From JAGMXM01 sp964458325 (GTDB lineage: Bacteria; Verrucomicrobiota; Verrucomicrobiia; Limisphaerales; UBA1319): 40,370 nucleotides of DNA. The stretch spans positions 1 to 40,370 of the forward strand of contig CAYWIM010000038.1 of the NCBI GenBank assembly GCA_964458325.1, in the 5' to 3' direction. Positions 16,190-24,305 of this stretch are shown one piece after another (position 1 is the first letter of the stretch; each line of letters begins with the position of its first letter). Both the position numbers and the translations under genes were made by a program. The notes beneath the pieces are model-generated. The model was not told the origin of the DNA. It worked only from the letters and a program-made list of their open reading frames with translations, and did no database searches.

Positions 16190-17032
16190 CTACTTTTTCT
16201 CCTGTTCCTGGGCCTGTTTCTGGAGCTTCTCGACGTCTTCCTTCTTGATGACCTCGATCTTGGCGCCTTTCTTGAGCTCCTCGGCCGATGGGACCTTGAT
16301 GATATCGCTGGTGACGGGCTGGGCGGGAGCGGCCTTGGGGGGTTCGATCTCGAGCAGCTCGACCTCGAACTGGAGCACGGCGTTGGGGCCGATCTTCTGG
16401 CCGGCGCCCGCATCTTTGTAGGCGAGCTGGCTGGGGATGAAGAGCTGGTACTTGGAGCCGACCGGCATGAGCTGGAGCCCTTCGGTCCAGCCGCTGATGA
16501 CGCGGTTGACGCCGAAGACGGCGGGCTGGCCGCGAGAGTAGGAGCTGTCGAACTCGGAGCCATCGATGAGGGTTCCGCGGTAGTGGACCTTGACCATGTC
16601 GTTGGTCTTGGGTTTGGGGCCCTGGCCTTCGGTGATCACCTTGTATTGGAGGCCGCTGGCCGTGGTCTTGATGTCCGGCTTTTTCTTGTTCGCTTCGAGG
16701 AACGCCTCGCCTTCCTTGAGGTTCTTCTCGGCTTGATTCTTGCGGATTTCCTCCCGTTTGACGGCGTATTCCTTTTGGAACGCGCTGACGACCGCCTGCA
16801 TCTCCTGGGGGTTGAGCAGCGGCTTGGCCCCGCTCATGGCGTCCTGGATCCCTTTCTGGACGATGTCGAGGTCGAGGTCGATCTCGCCGTTTTTCCACGA
16901 GTTACCCAGGTTATGGCCGATGGTGTAGCTGAGCTTCTGCTTCTGGTCGGCCAGGGTGACGGCATTGTCCGCGGCGGGCAGGGCGCAGGTGATCCAGGCC
17001 AGGCCGGCGGCGGTGATGATCCATGATTTCAT
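16190..17032 (-). CDS. FKBP-type peptidyl-prolyl cis-trans isomerase, exported
   Basis: About 280 residues, with a signal peptide from ATG 17032 (MKSWIITAAGLAWITCALPAA); ATG 17044 is an alternative. An N-terminal dimerisation-type helical domain (KQKLSYTIGHNLGNSW, then Lys/Glu-rich helices) is typical of FkpA/Mip proteins. The catalytic FKBP domain follows (VKVHYRGTLIDGSEFDSSY, AVFGVNRVISGWTEGLQLM, YQLFIPSQLAY, LQFEVELLEI). A Lys/Glu-rich C-terminal tail of about 50 residues is extra. It folds envelope proteins at prolines. It is divergent from the DUF1080 gene at 17182 over about 150 bases. Confidence 0.9.
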   Translation of the reverse strand: MKSWIITAAGLAWITCALPAADNAVTLADQKQKLSYTIGHNLGNSWKNGEIDLDLDIVQKGIQDAMSGAKPLLNPQEMQAVVSAFQKEYAVKREEIRKNQAEKNLKEGEAFLEANKKKPDIKTTASGLQYKVITEGQGPKPKTNDMVKVHYRGTLIDGSEFDSSYSRGQPAVFGVNRVISGWTEGLQLMPVGSKYQLFIPSQLAYKDAGAGQKIGPNAVLQFEVELLEIEPPKAAPAQPVTSDIIKVPSAEELKKGAKIEVIKKEDVEKLQKQAQEQEKK

Positions 17033-17181
17033 ACAGTCTTTCATTTTCCGACAACCATGAGGCCAAAGGCAGCGCATTTCAACGGAAATCATGCAACGAG
17101 CAGGGCGATGGGATCTTTCACTTGTTCACAGGATGTCTGCTTGGCAAAAGGGGCGCGAGGGGATACGTTCACAGGATCAAA

Positions 17182-18222
17182 ATGAAAACCATGAGAATGC
17201 AAACATATCGAAGCCGAATCCTGTGGGCCGCGATCCTGCTGGCAGGCGGGGCGATCGGTCTTGGGGCGGCCCAATCGGCGAATCCATTCGTGGGTTCGTG
17301 GGCGCTGACCCTGCCGGGCGGCGGCGCTGGGTGGCTCGAGATCGCCCAGGAAAAGAGCTATTACGATGGACGGATCCTGTGGGGCGGCGGCAGCGTGGTC
17401 CCCGTCTCGAGCGTCTTTTTCAGCGACGACCAGGACGTTGTCCATGTGGTTCGGATCAGCGAGGTGAAGCGGAGGGATGCGGCGGGCCAGGTCGTCCGGA
17501 CGCATCAGTTTCCGGAGCTGCTGATGGGGCGTGTTGATGGGGACGATCTGCGGCTGATGCGGTTTCGGCCGCGGGACAACGGGGAAGGGATTCCTCAGGA
17601 GGAGCTGTCGGGCCGGCGGATCCCGCCGCTGCCGCCCCGCCCCGTCCTGGCTCGAGTTCAGTATGGAGAGCCGATCCGCCTGTTCAATGGGCGGAATCTG
17701 GACGGCTGGCGTCTGACCGAGCCGCGGCAGGTCAACGGCTGGCGGGTCGAGGATGGCACGCTGGTCAACGAGCCCGTCCAGCAGGAAGGCAAGCCGCACC
17801 GGTCGTACGGCAACCTGCGGACGGAGCAGGAGTTCGAGGATTTCACGCTGGCCCTCGAGGTGCGGGTGCCGCCGAAGGGCAACAGCGGAGTGTATCTGCG
17901 GGGGATCTACGAAGTGCAGGTCAGCGACAGCTTTGGCCAGGGATTGGATTCCCACAACATGGGCGCCGTCTACAGCCGGATCACTCCCGCCGTCAGCGCC
18001 GAAAAGCCCGCGGGGCAGTGGCAGACGATGGAGATCACCTTGCTGGATCGCCATGTGACGGTGGTTTTGAACGGGCGGAAGATCATCGACAACGAGCCGC
18101 TGCTGGGCTGCACGGGCGGCGCTCTCTGGTCGGATCAGTTCCGTCCGGGGCCGATCTATCTTCAGGGCGACCACACGGGGGTGGCGTATCGGAACGTCGT
18201 TCTCAAGCCGATCCGGAAGTAA
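17182..18222 (+). CDS. Secreted DUF1080 / 3-keto-disaccharide hydrolase-like protein with extra N-terminal domain
   Basis: 346 residues from ATG 17182, chosen because AGGA lies about 5 bases upstream and a signal peptide follows (SRILWAAILLAGGAIGLGAAQSA). The first domain (about 30-145) begins PFVGSWALTLPGGGAGWLEI, a small beta-rich module. The DUF1080 domain follows from EPIRLFNGRNLDGWRL to the end, with the usual GNSGVYLRGIYEVQVSDS and GPIYLQGDHTGVAYRNVVLKPIR. These features are stronger than in the paralogue at 6347. The likely role is secreted glycan metabolism. It overlaps the convergent rsmB by 20 bases. Confidence 0.88.
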   Translation: MKTMRMQTYRSRILWAAILLAGGAIGLGAAQSANPFVGSWALTLPGGGAGWLEIAQEKSYYDGRILWGGGSVVPVSSVFFSDDQDVVHVVRISEVKRRDAAGQVVRTHQFPELLMGRVDGDDLRLMRFRPRDNGEGIPQEELSGRRIPPLPPRPVLARVQYGEPIRLFNGRNLDGWRLTEPRQVNGWRVEDGTLVNEPVQQEGKPHRSYGNLRTEQEFEDFTLALEVRVPPKGNSGVYLRGIYEVQVSDSFGQGLDSHNMGAVYSRITPAVSAEKPAGQWQTMEITLLDRHVTVVLNGRKIIDNEPLLGCTGGALWSDQFRPGPIYLQGDHTGVAYRNVVLKPIRK

Positions 18223-19510
18223 GCCGGCGCAGGCGGGCCACGTAGGCGCCGTCGGCGCCGTCCTTCATCGGCAGCAATTGGCGCTGGCCGGCGAGGATCC
18301 AATCCCGATGCCCGTCCAGGAAGCGTTGAACGACGCACTGGTTCTCCTCGAGCTCGAGGCTGCAGGTGCTGTAGACGAGGACGCCGCCGGGCTTGGTCAG
18401 CCGCGCAGCGCGTTCGAGGATTGAGGTTTGCAGGCGGGCCATCCGGGGGATGTGGGCCGGCTGCAGGCGCCATCGGAGCTCGACTCGCCGGCGGAGCACG
18501 CCCGTGTTCGAGCATGGCACGTCGGCCAGGACGCGGTCGAAGGAGCCCGGCTGGGCTAGGCGGGGATGCCGGTCGTCCGTGATGATGGCGTTGCGGATAT
18601 CGAGCCGCGCGCAATTTTCGGCCAGCCGGCGGCGCCGGTCTGGGTCGGGTTCGGCGGCGAGGATCTGGCCGGGGGGCCGGATGGATTCGGCCAGGCAGGC
18701 GGTCTTGCCGCCAGGCGCGGCGCACAAGTCGAGCACCTGATCCTCGGGCTGTGGATCCAGCCAGCGGACGGCCAGCAGCGTGCTGGGATCCTGGAGATAA
18801 AAGCCGCCCATCTGAAAGCTGGGCAAGGTGGCCAGCGGCGGGAAGGACCGGAGCTCGAACACGGTGTCGGGGCCGGTCCAATCCCAGGCGCGCGGAATGG
18901 CATCGACGCCTTCGGCGAGCCAGCGGGCTTGGAGCTCGGCGGGGGTCAGGCGCAGGCGGTTGACTCGGGCCATGACGGGCGGGGGCGAGTTGTTCCAATC
19001 GAGGAGGCGCAGCAGGTCCGGTCGTCCCCAGCGGTTTTCCCAACGGTGGCACAGCCAATCGGGGTGGGAATAGCCGACGGCCGGCTGGCGGCGCCTGAGG
19101 TCCTCGAGCTGGAGGCGGATGCGATCGCGGTCCCGCGCGCAGCCCCGCAACAGCGCATTGACGAATCCGGCATGGCGCGGGGAATGTTTTTTGGCCAGCT
19201 CGACGCTTTCATGGATGGCGGCGTGATCGGGGATTCGATCCAGCCAGAACATCTGGTAGAGGCCGAGGCGGAGGAAGTTGCGGAGGCGAGGGGAGGGCGG
19301 ATGTTTGGCGGCGCGTTGGTCAGCGAGCCAATCGAGCGTGCGCCGCCAGCGGGTGACGCCGAACACCAGCTCCTGGGCGAGCCGCCGGTCGGCGGCGGTC
19401 ATGTCAGCCGGGCCGAGGGCGGCCTCGAGACGATCTTCGAGGTAGCCTCGAGCCGCCGATGGAGATGCATCGAGCAGTTCGCTGGCAAATTGTCTTGGTT
19501 TTGCGCCCAT
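18203..19510 (-). CDS. rsmB: 16S rRNA (cytosine-967-C5)-methyltransferase
   Basis: 435 residues from ATG 19510. An N-terminal NusB-like RNA-binding domain (about 1-130, ASELLDA...AGFVNALLRG) precedes the SAM methyltransferase domain. That domain has DLCAAPGGKTACLAE (SAM site), DVPCSNTGV with C333, and the catalytic nucleophile C383 in YSTCSLE. These two cysteines are diagnostic of m5C RNA methyltransferases. At the expected length it is intact. The start codon lies only 11 bases from the start of the divergent GreA-fusion gene, so promoters must overlap coding sequence. Confidence 0.92.
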   Translation of the reverse strand: MGAKPRQFASELLDASPSAARGYLEDRLEAALGPADMTAADRRLAQELVFGVTRWRRTLDWLADQRAAKHPPSPRLRNFLRLGLYQMFWLDRIPDHAAIHESVELAKKHSPRHAGFVNALLRGCARDRDRIRLQLEDLRRRQPAVGYSHPDWLCHRWENRWGRPDLLRLLDWNNSPPPVMARVNRLRLTPAELQARWLAEGVDAIPRAWDWTGPDTVFELRSFPPLATLPSFQMGGFYLQDPSTLLAVRWLDPQPEDQVLDLCAAPGGKTACLAESIRPPGQILAAEPDPDRRRRLAENCARLDIRNAIITDDRHPRLAQPGSFDRVLADVPCSNTGVLRRRVELRWRLQPAHIPRMARLQTSILERAARLTKPGGVLVYSTCSLELEENQCVVQRFLDGHRDWILAGQRQLLPMKDGADGAYVARLRRLTSGSA

Positions 19511-19521
19511 CAGGACCCATA

Positions 19522-21516
19522 ATGACACGGCTTTGTGATCAGGCGATTCGATTTATGAGAGAAGAGTTCGAAAAACTGGTGTCCGCCGGCAAGATCAGCC
19601 GGGCGCATGTGGATCGTCTGGTGCAACTGGCGCACTGTGGATATTGCCGGCATCGGAGCTGGGGCTTTGGCAAGATCACAGCAGTCGACACGATTTTCAG
19701 CCGGTTCATGATCGATTTTACGGGCAAACCGGGGCATTCGATGGATCTAGCGTTTGCGGCCCACTCGCTCGAGCCGATTCCGCCCACGCACATCCTGGCT
19801 CGCAAGGCGCACGATCTGAACGGGTTGCGTCAAATGGCCGCGTTGCACCACCTGGAGCTGATCAAGCTCGTGCTGGATAGTTACGGCGGCAAGGCGACTC
19901 TCGAGCAAATCCAGCAAGTGCTCGTTCCGGACGTGATCACGGAAGATTGGCGGAAGTGGTGGGAGGCGGCGAGGCGCGAATTGAAGAAGGACGGTCATTT
20001 TCTGGTTCCGATGCGGAAGACGGATCCGATCCGGTGGGCGAGCGAGGAGGTGAGTTTGCAGGATCGGCTGATGGCCGAGTTCCGCGGCGCCAAGGGGCTC
20101 AAGGCGCGTCTGGTGCTGGCCCATGAGATCCTGAAGAACCATTCGGACCTGACCGATCCGGCGGCGACGGTTCGGGAGATGTGCGAGCTGCTGAACGCGG
20201 AGATTGCGACCCATCAGAGGACACAGCCGGCGCTGGCGCTGGAGGCGATTTTCGTGCGCGACGAGATCCGGCAGGCAACGGGTGTGGCGGCGGCGGAGCC
20301 GGAGCTGGGCGTCCAGGACGTGTGGGCGCACCATCATCCCGTGGGCGAGGTTTTGGACCAGGTCACGGCCTCTCGGCACAAGCATGCGCTGGAGTCTTTC
20401 CGCGCCTCGTGCCCGGAGCAATGGACGGCGGTGCTCATCGAGGCGCTGAATCAGGTCTCGTCCAAGCTCTGTGGCGAGATCGTCAAGCTGCTCAACCAGG
20501 AAGGCCGGATCGAGGAGTTCAAGGTCTGGCTGGCCCGGCTCATCAGCCAGCATCTGGCCAGCAGCGAACTGCTGCTTTGGCTGGCGCGGGAGCGGTCGGA
20601 TGTGTTTGCGGACATTCTGGGGCCGGAGGTGTTTCGCGCGATGCTCACGGCAGTCGAGCGGGATCAATTTCTCGAGAAGAAGTCCAACCGCCTCCGGGAT
20701 TACATGCTGGACGACCCGACCCTGCTGGTCGATCTGATCGAGTCGGCCGATCTGGATGTCATCAAGGATCTGACGCGGACGCTCCAGCTGTCGCCCAGCT
20801 TTGACGACATGGACAAGCGGTCGCTTCTGGCGCGGATCGTGAAGCATTTCCCGGCCATTCAGAGTCTGATCTCGGGCGATCAACATGCCCGGCAGGAATC
20901 CAGCCTGGTGGTTTCGTGGGAGAGCCTCGAGCGCCGGAAGGCCGAATACGACGAGCTGGTCCACAAGCGCATCCCGGCCAATTCGCGCGAGATCTCGGTG
21001 GCTCGAAGCTATGGCGACCTGAACGAGAACCACGAGTACAAAGCTGCCAAGGAGATGCAGAAGCTCCTGATGCGCCGAAAGGCCGAGCTCGAGAACCAGC
21101 TGGCCCGCGCTCGGGGCACCGATTTCGTCAGCCCGCGCACCGATGTGGTCAGCATCGGGACGCGAGTTCATGTCACCGATCTGGCCGACACGCATGGCGA
21201 GATCTACATCATACTGGGCGCATGGGATTTCGACGCGCAGCGGGGCATCATCAGCTACCTGAGCCCGGTTGCCCAGAGCCTGTTGAACCGCGCGGTGGGC
21301 CAGGAGGTCGAGCTCGAGCACGACCATCAGCTGCATCGGTACCGGATCGAGGGGATCGAGGCTTACATCCAGGCTCCTCCGGCAGCGCTGGAATCCGACG
21401 CGGCGCCGGCTCCGCCTCTCGATCCAGAGGCATCCATCGCGCTGAGCTCTCCGTCCGTATCCGATCCCGTCGTTCCGCCGGGAGAGCAAGCGGCGGAAGG
21501 GGCGACCCCGCCGTAG
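19522..21516 (+). CDS. greA: GreA/GreB-type transcript cleavage factor with long N-terminal extension (PVC type)
   Basis: 664 residues from ATG 19522 (AGGAC about 6 bases upstream; ATG 19555 is possible). The last third is a complete GreA. It has the coiled-coil with the tip motif YGDLNENHEYKAAKE at about 495-510, where the Asp and Glu needed for RNA cleavage are kept. The FKBP-like C-terminal domain (RVHVTDL...GIISYLSPVAQSLL) spans about 542-615, followed by a Pro/Ala-rich tail. The 460-residue extension starts with a CGYC pair and SWGFGKITAVD, a small barrel-like segment, then helices. Chlamydia GreA has a similarly long form, which supports a PVC origin. It acts on RNA polymerase to rescue backtracked complexes. 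What the extension does is unknown to me. Confidence 0.87.
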   Translation: MTRLCDQAIRFMREEFEKLVSAGKISRAHVDRLVQLAHCGYCRHRSWGFGKITAVDTIFSRFMIDFTGKPGHSMDLAFAAHSLEPIPPTHILARKAHDLNGLRQMAALHHLELIKLVLDSYGGKATLEQIQQVLVPDVITEDWRKWWEAARRELKKDGHFLVPMRKTDPIRWASEEVSLQDRLMAEFRGAKGLKARLVLAHEILKNHSDLTDPAATVREMCELLNAEIATHQRTQPALALEAIFVRDEIRQATGVAAAEPELGVQDVWAHHHPVGEVLDQVTASRHKHALESFRASCPEQWTAVLIEALNQVSSKLCGEIVKLLNQEGRIEEFKVWLARLISQHLASSELLLWLARERSDVFADILGPEVFRAMLTAVERDQFLEKKSNRLRDYMLDDPTLLVDLIESADLDVIKDLTRTLQLSPSFDDMDKRSLLARIVKHFPAIQSLISGDQHARQESSLVVSWESLERRKAEYDELVHKRIPANSREISVARSYGDLNENHEYKAAKEMQKLLMRRKAELENQLARARGTDFVSPRTDVVSIGTRVHVTDLADTHGEIYIILGAWDFDAQRGIISYLSPVAQSLLNRAVGQEVELEHDHQLHRYRIEGIEAYIQAPPAALESDAAPAPPLDPEASIALSSPSVSDPVVPPGEQAAEGATPP

Positions 21517-21703
21517 GCTCAGGGCCACTGGGCGGCTCGATCGAGGCGCCGTCCGCACCCGGCGGCCGGCCAGGACAGCCCGGGCCGATCGCCGTCCATC
21601 CAATCATCGCCGTCTGCTTCCCAGGGGATTTCTCCGCGCAGCTGTCGGGGCGAACGCCGTGGTCGATGATACACTGTTATGGTTTCTATGAATAAATATC
21701 CAC

Positions 21704-21731
21704 TTGAAATATAAAGCCAATAATAGATAAT
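21704..21731 (+). promoter_or_regulatory. AT-rich promoter of the caspase gene pair
   Basis: TTGAAA (21704-21709), a 16-base spacer and GATAAT (21726-21731) predict transcription from about 21738. The surrounding 80 bases (21661-21740) are only 30% GC in an otherwise GC-rich region. Because the predicted start coincides with the first ATG (21738), translation more likely begins at ATG 21786. Confidence 0.5.
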
Positions 21732-21785
21732 AAGCGTATGACTCGAAGGCCGAATGGCGGCCGGAGGTTGTCGAAAGTGGATATT

Positions 21786-22601
21786 ATGGCAAGACAAGGC
21801 AGATCGTTGCATGTGGGGTTGAACCGGGTGGATCCGGCTCATTACGAGGGATGGAGCGGGGCATTGCGGGCATGCGAGCACGACGCGCGGGATCTGGAGG
21901 CGATCGCTCGAGGGCAGGGGTTTGCAGCGCGCCGGCTGCTGACGGGGGAGGCGACCGCAGCGGCGGTCACGGAGGCGATTGGCGAAGCGGCGGAATCGCT
22001 GCGCAAGGGGGACACGTTTCTGCTGACCTACTCGGGCCACGGCGGGCAGGTCCCGGATCGGAACGGGGATGAGCCGGACCACGCGGACGAGACCTGGGTG
22101 CTGTATGACCGGCAGTTGATCGACGACGAGCTGTATGCTCTCTGGGCGCGGTTTCGAGCGGGCGTTCGGATCGCGGTGTTATCGGACAGCTGTCACAGCG
22201 GGACCGTGACGCGCGCGAGGGCGGTGTATCGGCTGCTGGGCATGGGGCCGCGGTTTCGGCTCTTGCCAGCGGCGGTGGGGAGGCGAGTTTATGCGGCGCA
22301 TCGGGCGCTCTACGATCGTGTGACAGCGCGATCCGGGCAGGCGGGCAGCCGAGCCAAGGTCAAGGCGACCGTCCTCCTGATCTCGGGTTGCCAGGACAAT
22401 CAGTACTCGCTCGATGGCGATCGGAACGGGCTGTTTACGGGCACTCTCAAGCAGGTCTGGGACGACGGCCGTTTCGAGGGTGGCTGGCGCGCGTTTCGCC
22501 GGGCGATCGCTGAGAGAATGCCGCCCACGCAAAGCCCGAACTACTACCGGATCGGATCGTCGAATCCGGATTTCGAGGACGGGAAACCGTTCAACATTTG
22601 A
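21786..22601 (+). CDS. Caspase-fold protease (peptidase C14, metacaspase-like)
   Basis: 271 residues from ATG 21786 (GTGGA about 6 bases upstream). The p20-like core begins RSLHVGLNRVD, with CEHDARDLEAIA as the strand-helix before the active site. The catalytic dyad is H85 in TYSGHGGQ and C136 in LSDSCHSGT. DRNGDEPDHADETWVLYD between them matches the acidic S1-pocket region of metacaspases, implying cleavage after Arg or Lys. The C-terminal region has LISGCQDNQYSLDG and NGLFTGTLKQVW, typical of bacterial C14 proteins. There is no signal peptide or membrane segment, so it is cytoplasmic. The next gene, another caspase homologue, starts 9 bases after the stop. Substrate and trigger are unknown. 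Confidence 0.85.
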   Translation: MARQGRSLHVGLNRVDPAHYEGWSGALRACEHDARDLEAIARGQGFAARRLLTGEATAAAVTEAIGEAAESLRKGDTFLLTYSGHGGQVPDRNGDEPDHADETWVLYDRQLIDDELYALWARFRAGVRIAVLSDSCHSGTVTRARAVYRLLGMGPRFRLLPAAVGRRVYAAHRALYDRVTARSGQAGSRAKVKATVLLISGCQDNQYSLDGDRNGLFTGTLKQVWDDGRFEGGWRAFRRAIAERMPPTQSPNYYRIGSSNPDFEDGKPFNI

Positions 22602-22610
22602 GAGCGGGCC

Positions 22611-24266
22611 ATGGGTGATCGCTCGGGTGGATCGGGCCGGGCGCGGGTGCTGGTCGTGCCGGATTGGGGAGGCGAGGGTCTGGGTGTTGCCGGGGCGGAT
22701 TCCTTGCGGCGGCTGGCCGCCTGGCTCGAGGGCGTGTTCGGCCGGGGGCGCATCGAGTTCCGGTGGGTGCGCTGGCCGGGTGGCGGTTGCGCAATGGAGC
22801 CGGGCCGGCCGGAGCTGACGTCCTGCATCGACGAGTGGGCGCGGTGGCTGGATCGGCCGCTGTTCGCGCGCCGGAGGCAATACATCGAGGGCAGGCTCGA
22901 AGCCATTGATCCCAGGGGAGTGCTGGCTGCGGGGATGGGCGCCTTGGTGGCGATCGAGGCTTTGCGCCGGCGGCCACCGTCCCGGTCCGCGGCCGGTATT
23001 CGCCTGATCACGTGGGATGCCCCGGTGATGGATCCGGCGGTGCTGGGCTCGCGTCTGTTTCGGGGGCGTCTGGGCCTGCTGCCGGTCCGGCATTGGCATG
23101 CGTTCGAGCCGGAGGGCCCAAAGAGCGGAACGGCCGGCGAATGGCTCCGCGAGAGCCGGGTCACCCGGCGCATCGTCTCTGAGTGGGCCGCGCGAGAGGA
23201 CATCGGGTCGCCCCATCCCTGGAGATCTGGGTTTGGAGGGCAGGTGGTGGAGCGGGCGAGGCCGGGTCGATCGGGCAAGCCGCGGCTCGAGCCGCGAGTC
23301 ATCCGCAGCTCGATGCCGCGCCGCACGGCGCCCGACCGCCGGGCTCTGCTGGTCGGGATCGATCGTTACCCGGATCCGGCTCACCGGCTCGAGGGATGCG
23401 CCAACGACGTGTTTCTGGTCAGCGCCCGCCTCCAGGAGCGCGGATACGCCGCCGAGGAGATCCGGGTGCTGTTGAACGAGCGGGCGACGGCCGGCGCCAT
23501 CCGCCAGCGATGGGACTGGCTCGTCGAGGGCGTTCGCGGCGGCCAGCAGCGGGTCTTCTATTTCAGCGGACATGGGGCGCAAATGCCGGGCTATGGATGG
23601 GGGGAGCGGATCGATCATGCCGACGAATGCCTGGTCCCGGTGGACTTCGATTGGACGGTGGATCGGGCGATACTCGATGACCAGCTGTTTGCCTGGTACA
23701 GCCAGCTGCCCTACGACGTCCGTTTCGCAGCGATGTTCGATTGCTGCCACAGCGGCGGCCTGGACCGCGGCGGCATCGGCCGCGTCCGGGGATTGCATCC
23801 GCCGGATGACATTCGGCACCGGGGGTTGCGCTGGGACGCCGCCTCAGGCGAGTGGGTCGGGCGCGATCTCCCGGCCTGGGGCGGCGGGTTGGGAGCAGCC
23901 AAACAGGCCGAGTTCTTCGGCGCCGGAGGGGCGGTGCGCCGGCTGGGCCGGGCCGCGGTCTTGCGGCGCACCATGGACGCGGGATTCCAGGCGGCCTGCA
24001 GGGAGCTGGGGCACCGGGGTCCATTCATGCCCGTCATCCTGCAGGCTTGTGGCGAGGCGGAGACCGCGGTGGAAATCCGGATCGGGACCGTTGCGCATGG
24101 GGCGTTCACGTGGGCCGTGAATGCCGAGCTGAAGCAAGGGCGTTCGATGACATGGCTGGGTCTCATCTCGGCGGCAGCCCGCCGGATGCGGCGCGCTGGG
24201 ATCCGGCAATCGCCCCAGGCGGTCGGCCCCGCAGCCGTCCTGGCGGCGAGCGTGTTCGAGTTTTGA
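22611..24266 (+). CDS. Two-domain protein: degenerate alpha/beta-hydrolase-like domain plus caspase-fold protease
   Basis: 551 residues. Residues 10-190 look like an alpha/beta-hydrolase: a first strand ARVLVVPDWGG, a nucleophile-elbow-like VLAAGMGALVAIEAL (107-117), then IRLITWDAPVMDP and RHWHAFEPE. The elbow residue is Met109 instead of Ser, so the domain is probably a non-catalytic sensor or binding module. A linker of about 50 residues leads to a C14 domain (RRALLVGIDRYPDPAHRLEG). Its dyad is H321 in YFSGHGAQ and C379 in FDCCHSGG. GERIDHADECLVPVD matches the acidic pocket of metacaspases. The C-terminal part has VILQACGEAETAVEI and GAFTWAVNAEL. It is cotranscribed with the smaller caspase upstream. 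The hydrolase assignment is by pattern only. Confidence 0.8.
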   Translation: MGDRSGGSGRARVLVVPDWGGEGLGVAGADSLRRLAAWLEGVFGRGRIEFRWVRWPGGGCAMEPGRPELTSCIDEWARWLDRPLFARRRQYIEGRLEAIDPRGVLAAGMGALVAIEALRRRPPSRSAAGIRLITWDAPVMDPAVLGSRLFRGRLGLLPVRHWHAFEPEGPKSGTAGEWLRESRVTRRIVSEWAAREDIGSPHPWRSGFGGQVVERARPGRSGKPRLEPRVIRSSMPRRTAPDRRALLVGIDRYPDPAHRLEGCANDVFLVSARLQERGYAAEEIRVLLNERATAGAIRQRWDWLVEGVRGGQQRVFYFSGHGAQMPGYGWGERIDHADECLVPVDFDWTVDRAILDDQLFAWYSQLPYDVRFAAMFDCCHSGGLDRGGIGRVRGLHPPDDIRHRGLRWDAASGEWVGRDLPAWGGGLGAAKQAEFFGAGGAVRRLGRAAVLRRTMDAGFQAACRELGHRGPFMPVILQACGEAETAVEIRIGTVAHGAFTWAVNAELKQGRSMTWLGLISAAARRMRRAGIRQSPQAVGPAAVLAASVFEF

Positions 24267-24305
24267 AGCCAGGTGGATCGGCTGGGGGGATCGGTCTGCG
24301 CCTCC

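Noticed and set aside
21786..24266. CRISPR-associated caspase (Craspase-like) or gasdermin-activating operon
   Set aside because: No repeats, Cas genes or gasdermin-size neighbour; adjacent genes are greA and a DapA-like aldolase.
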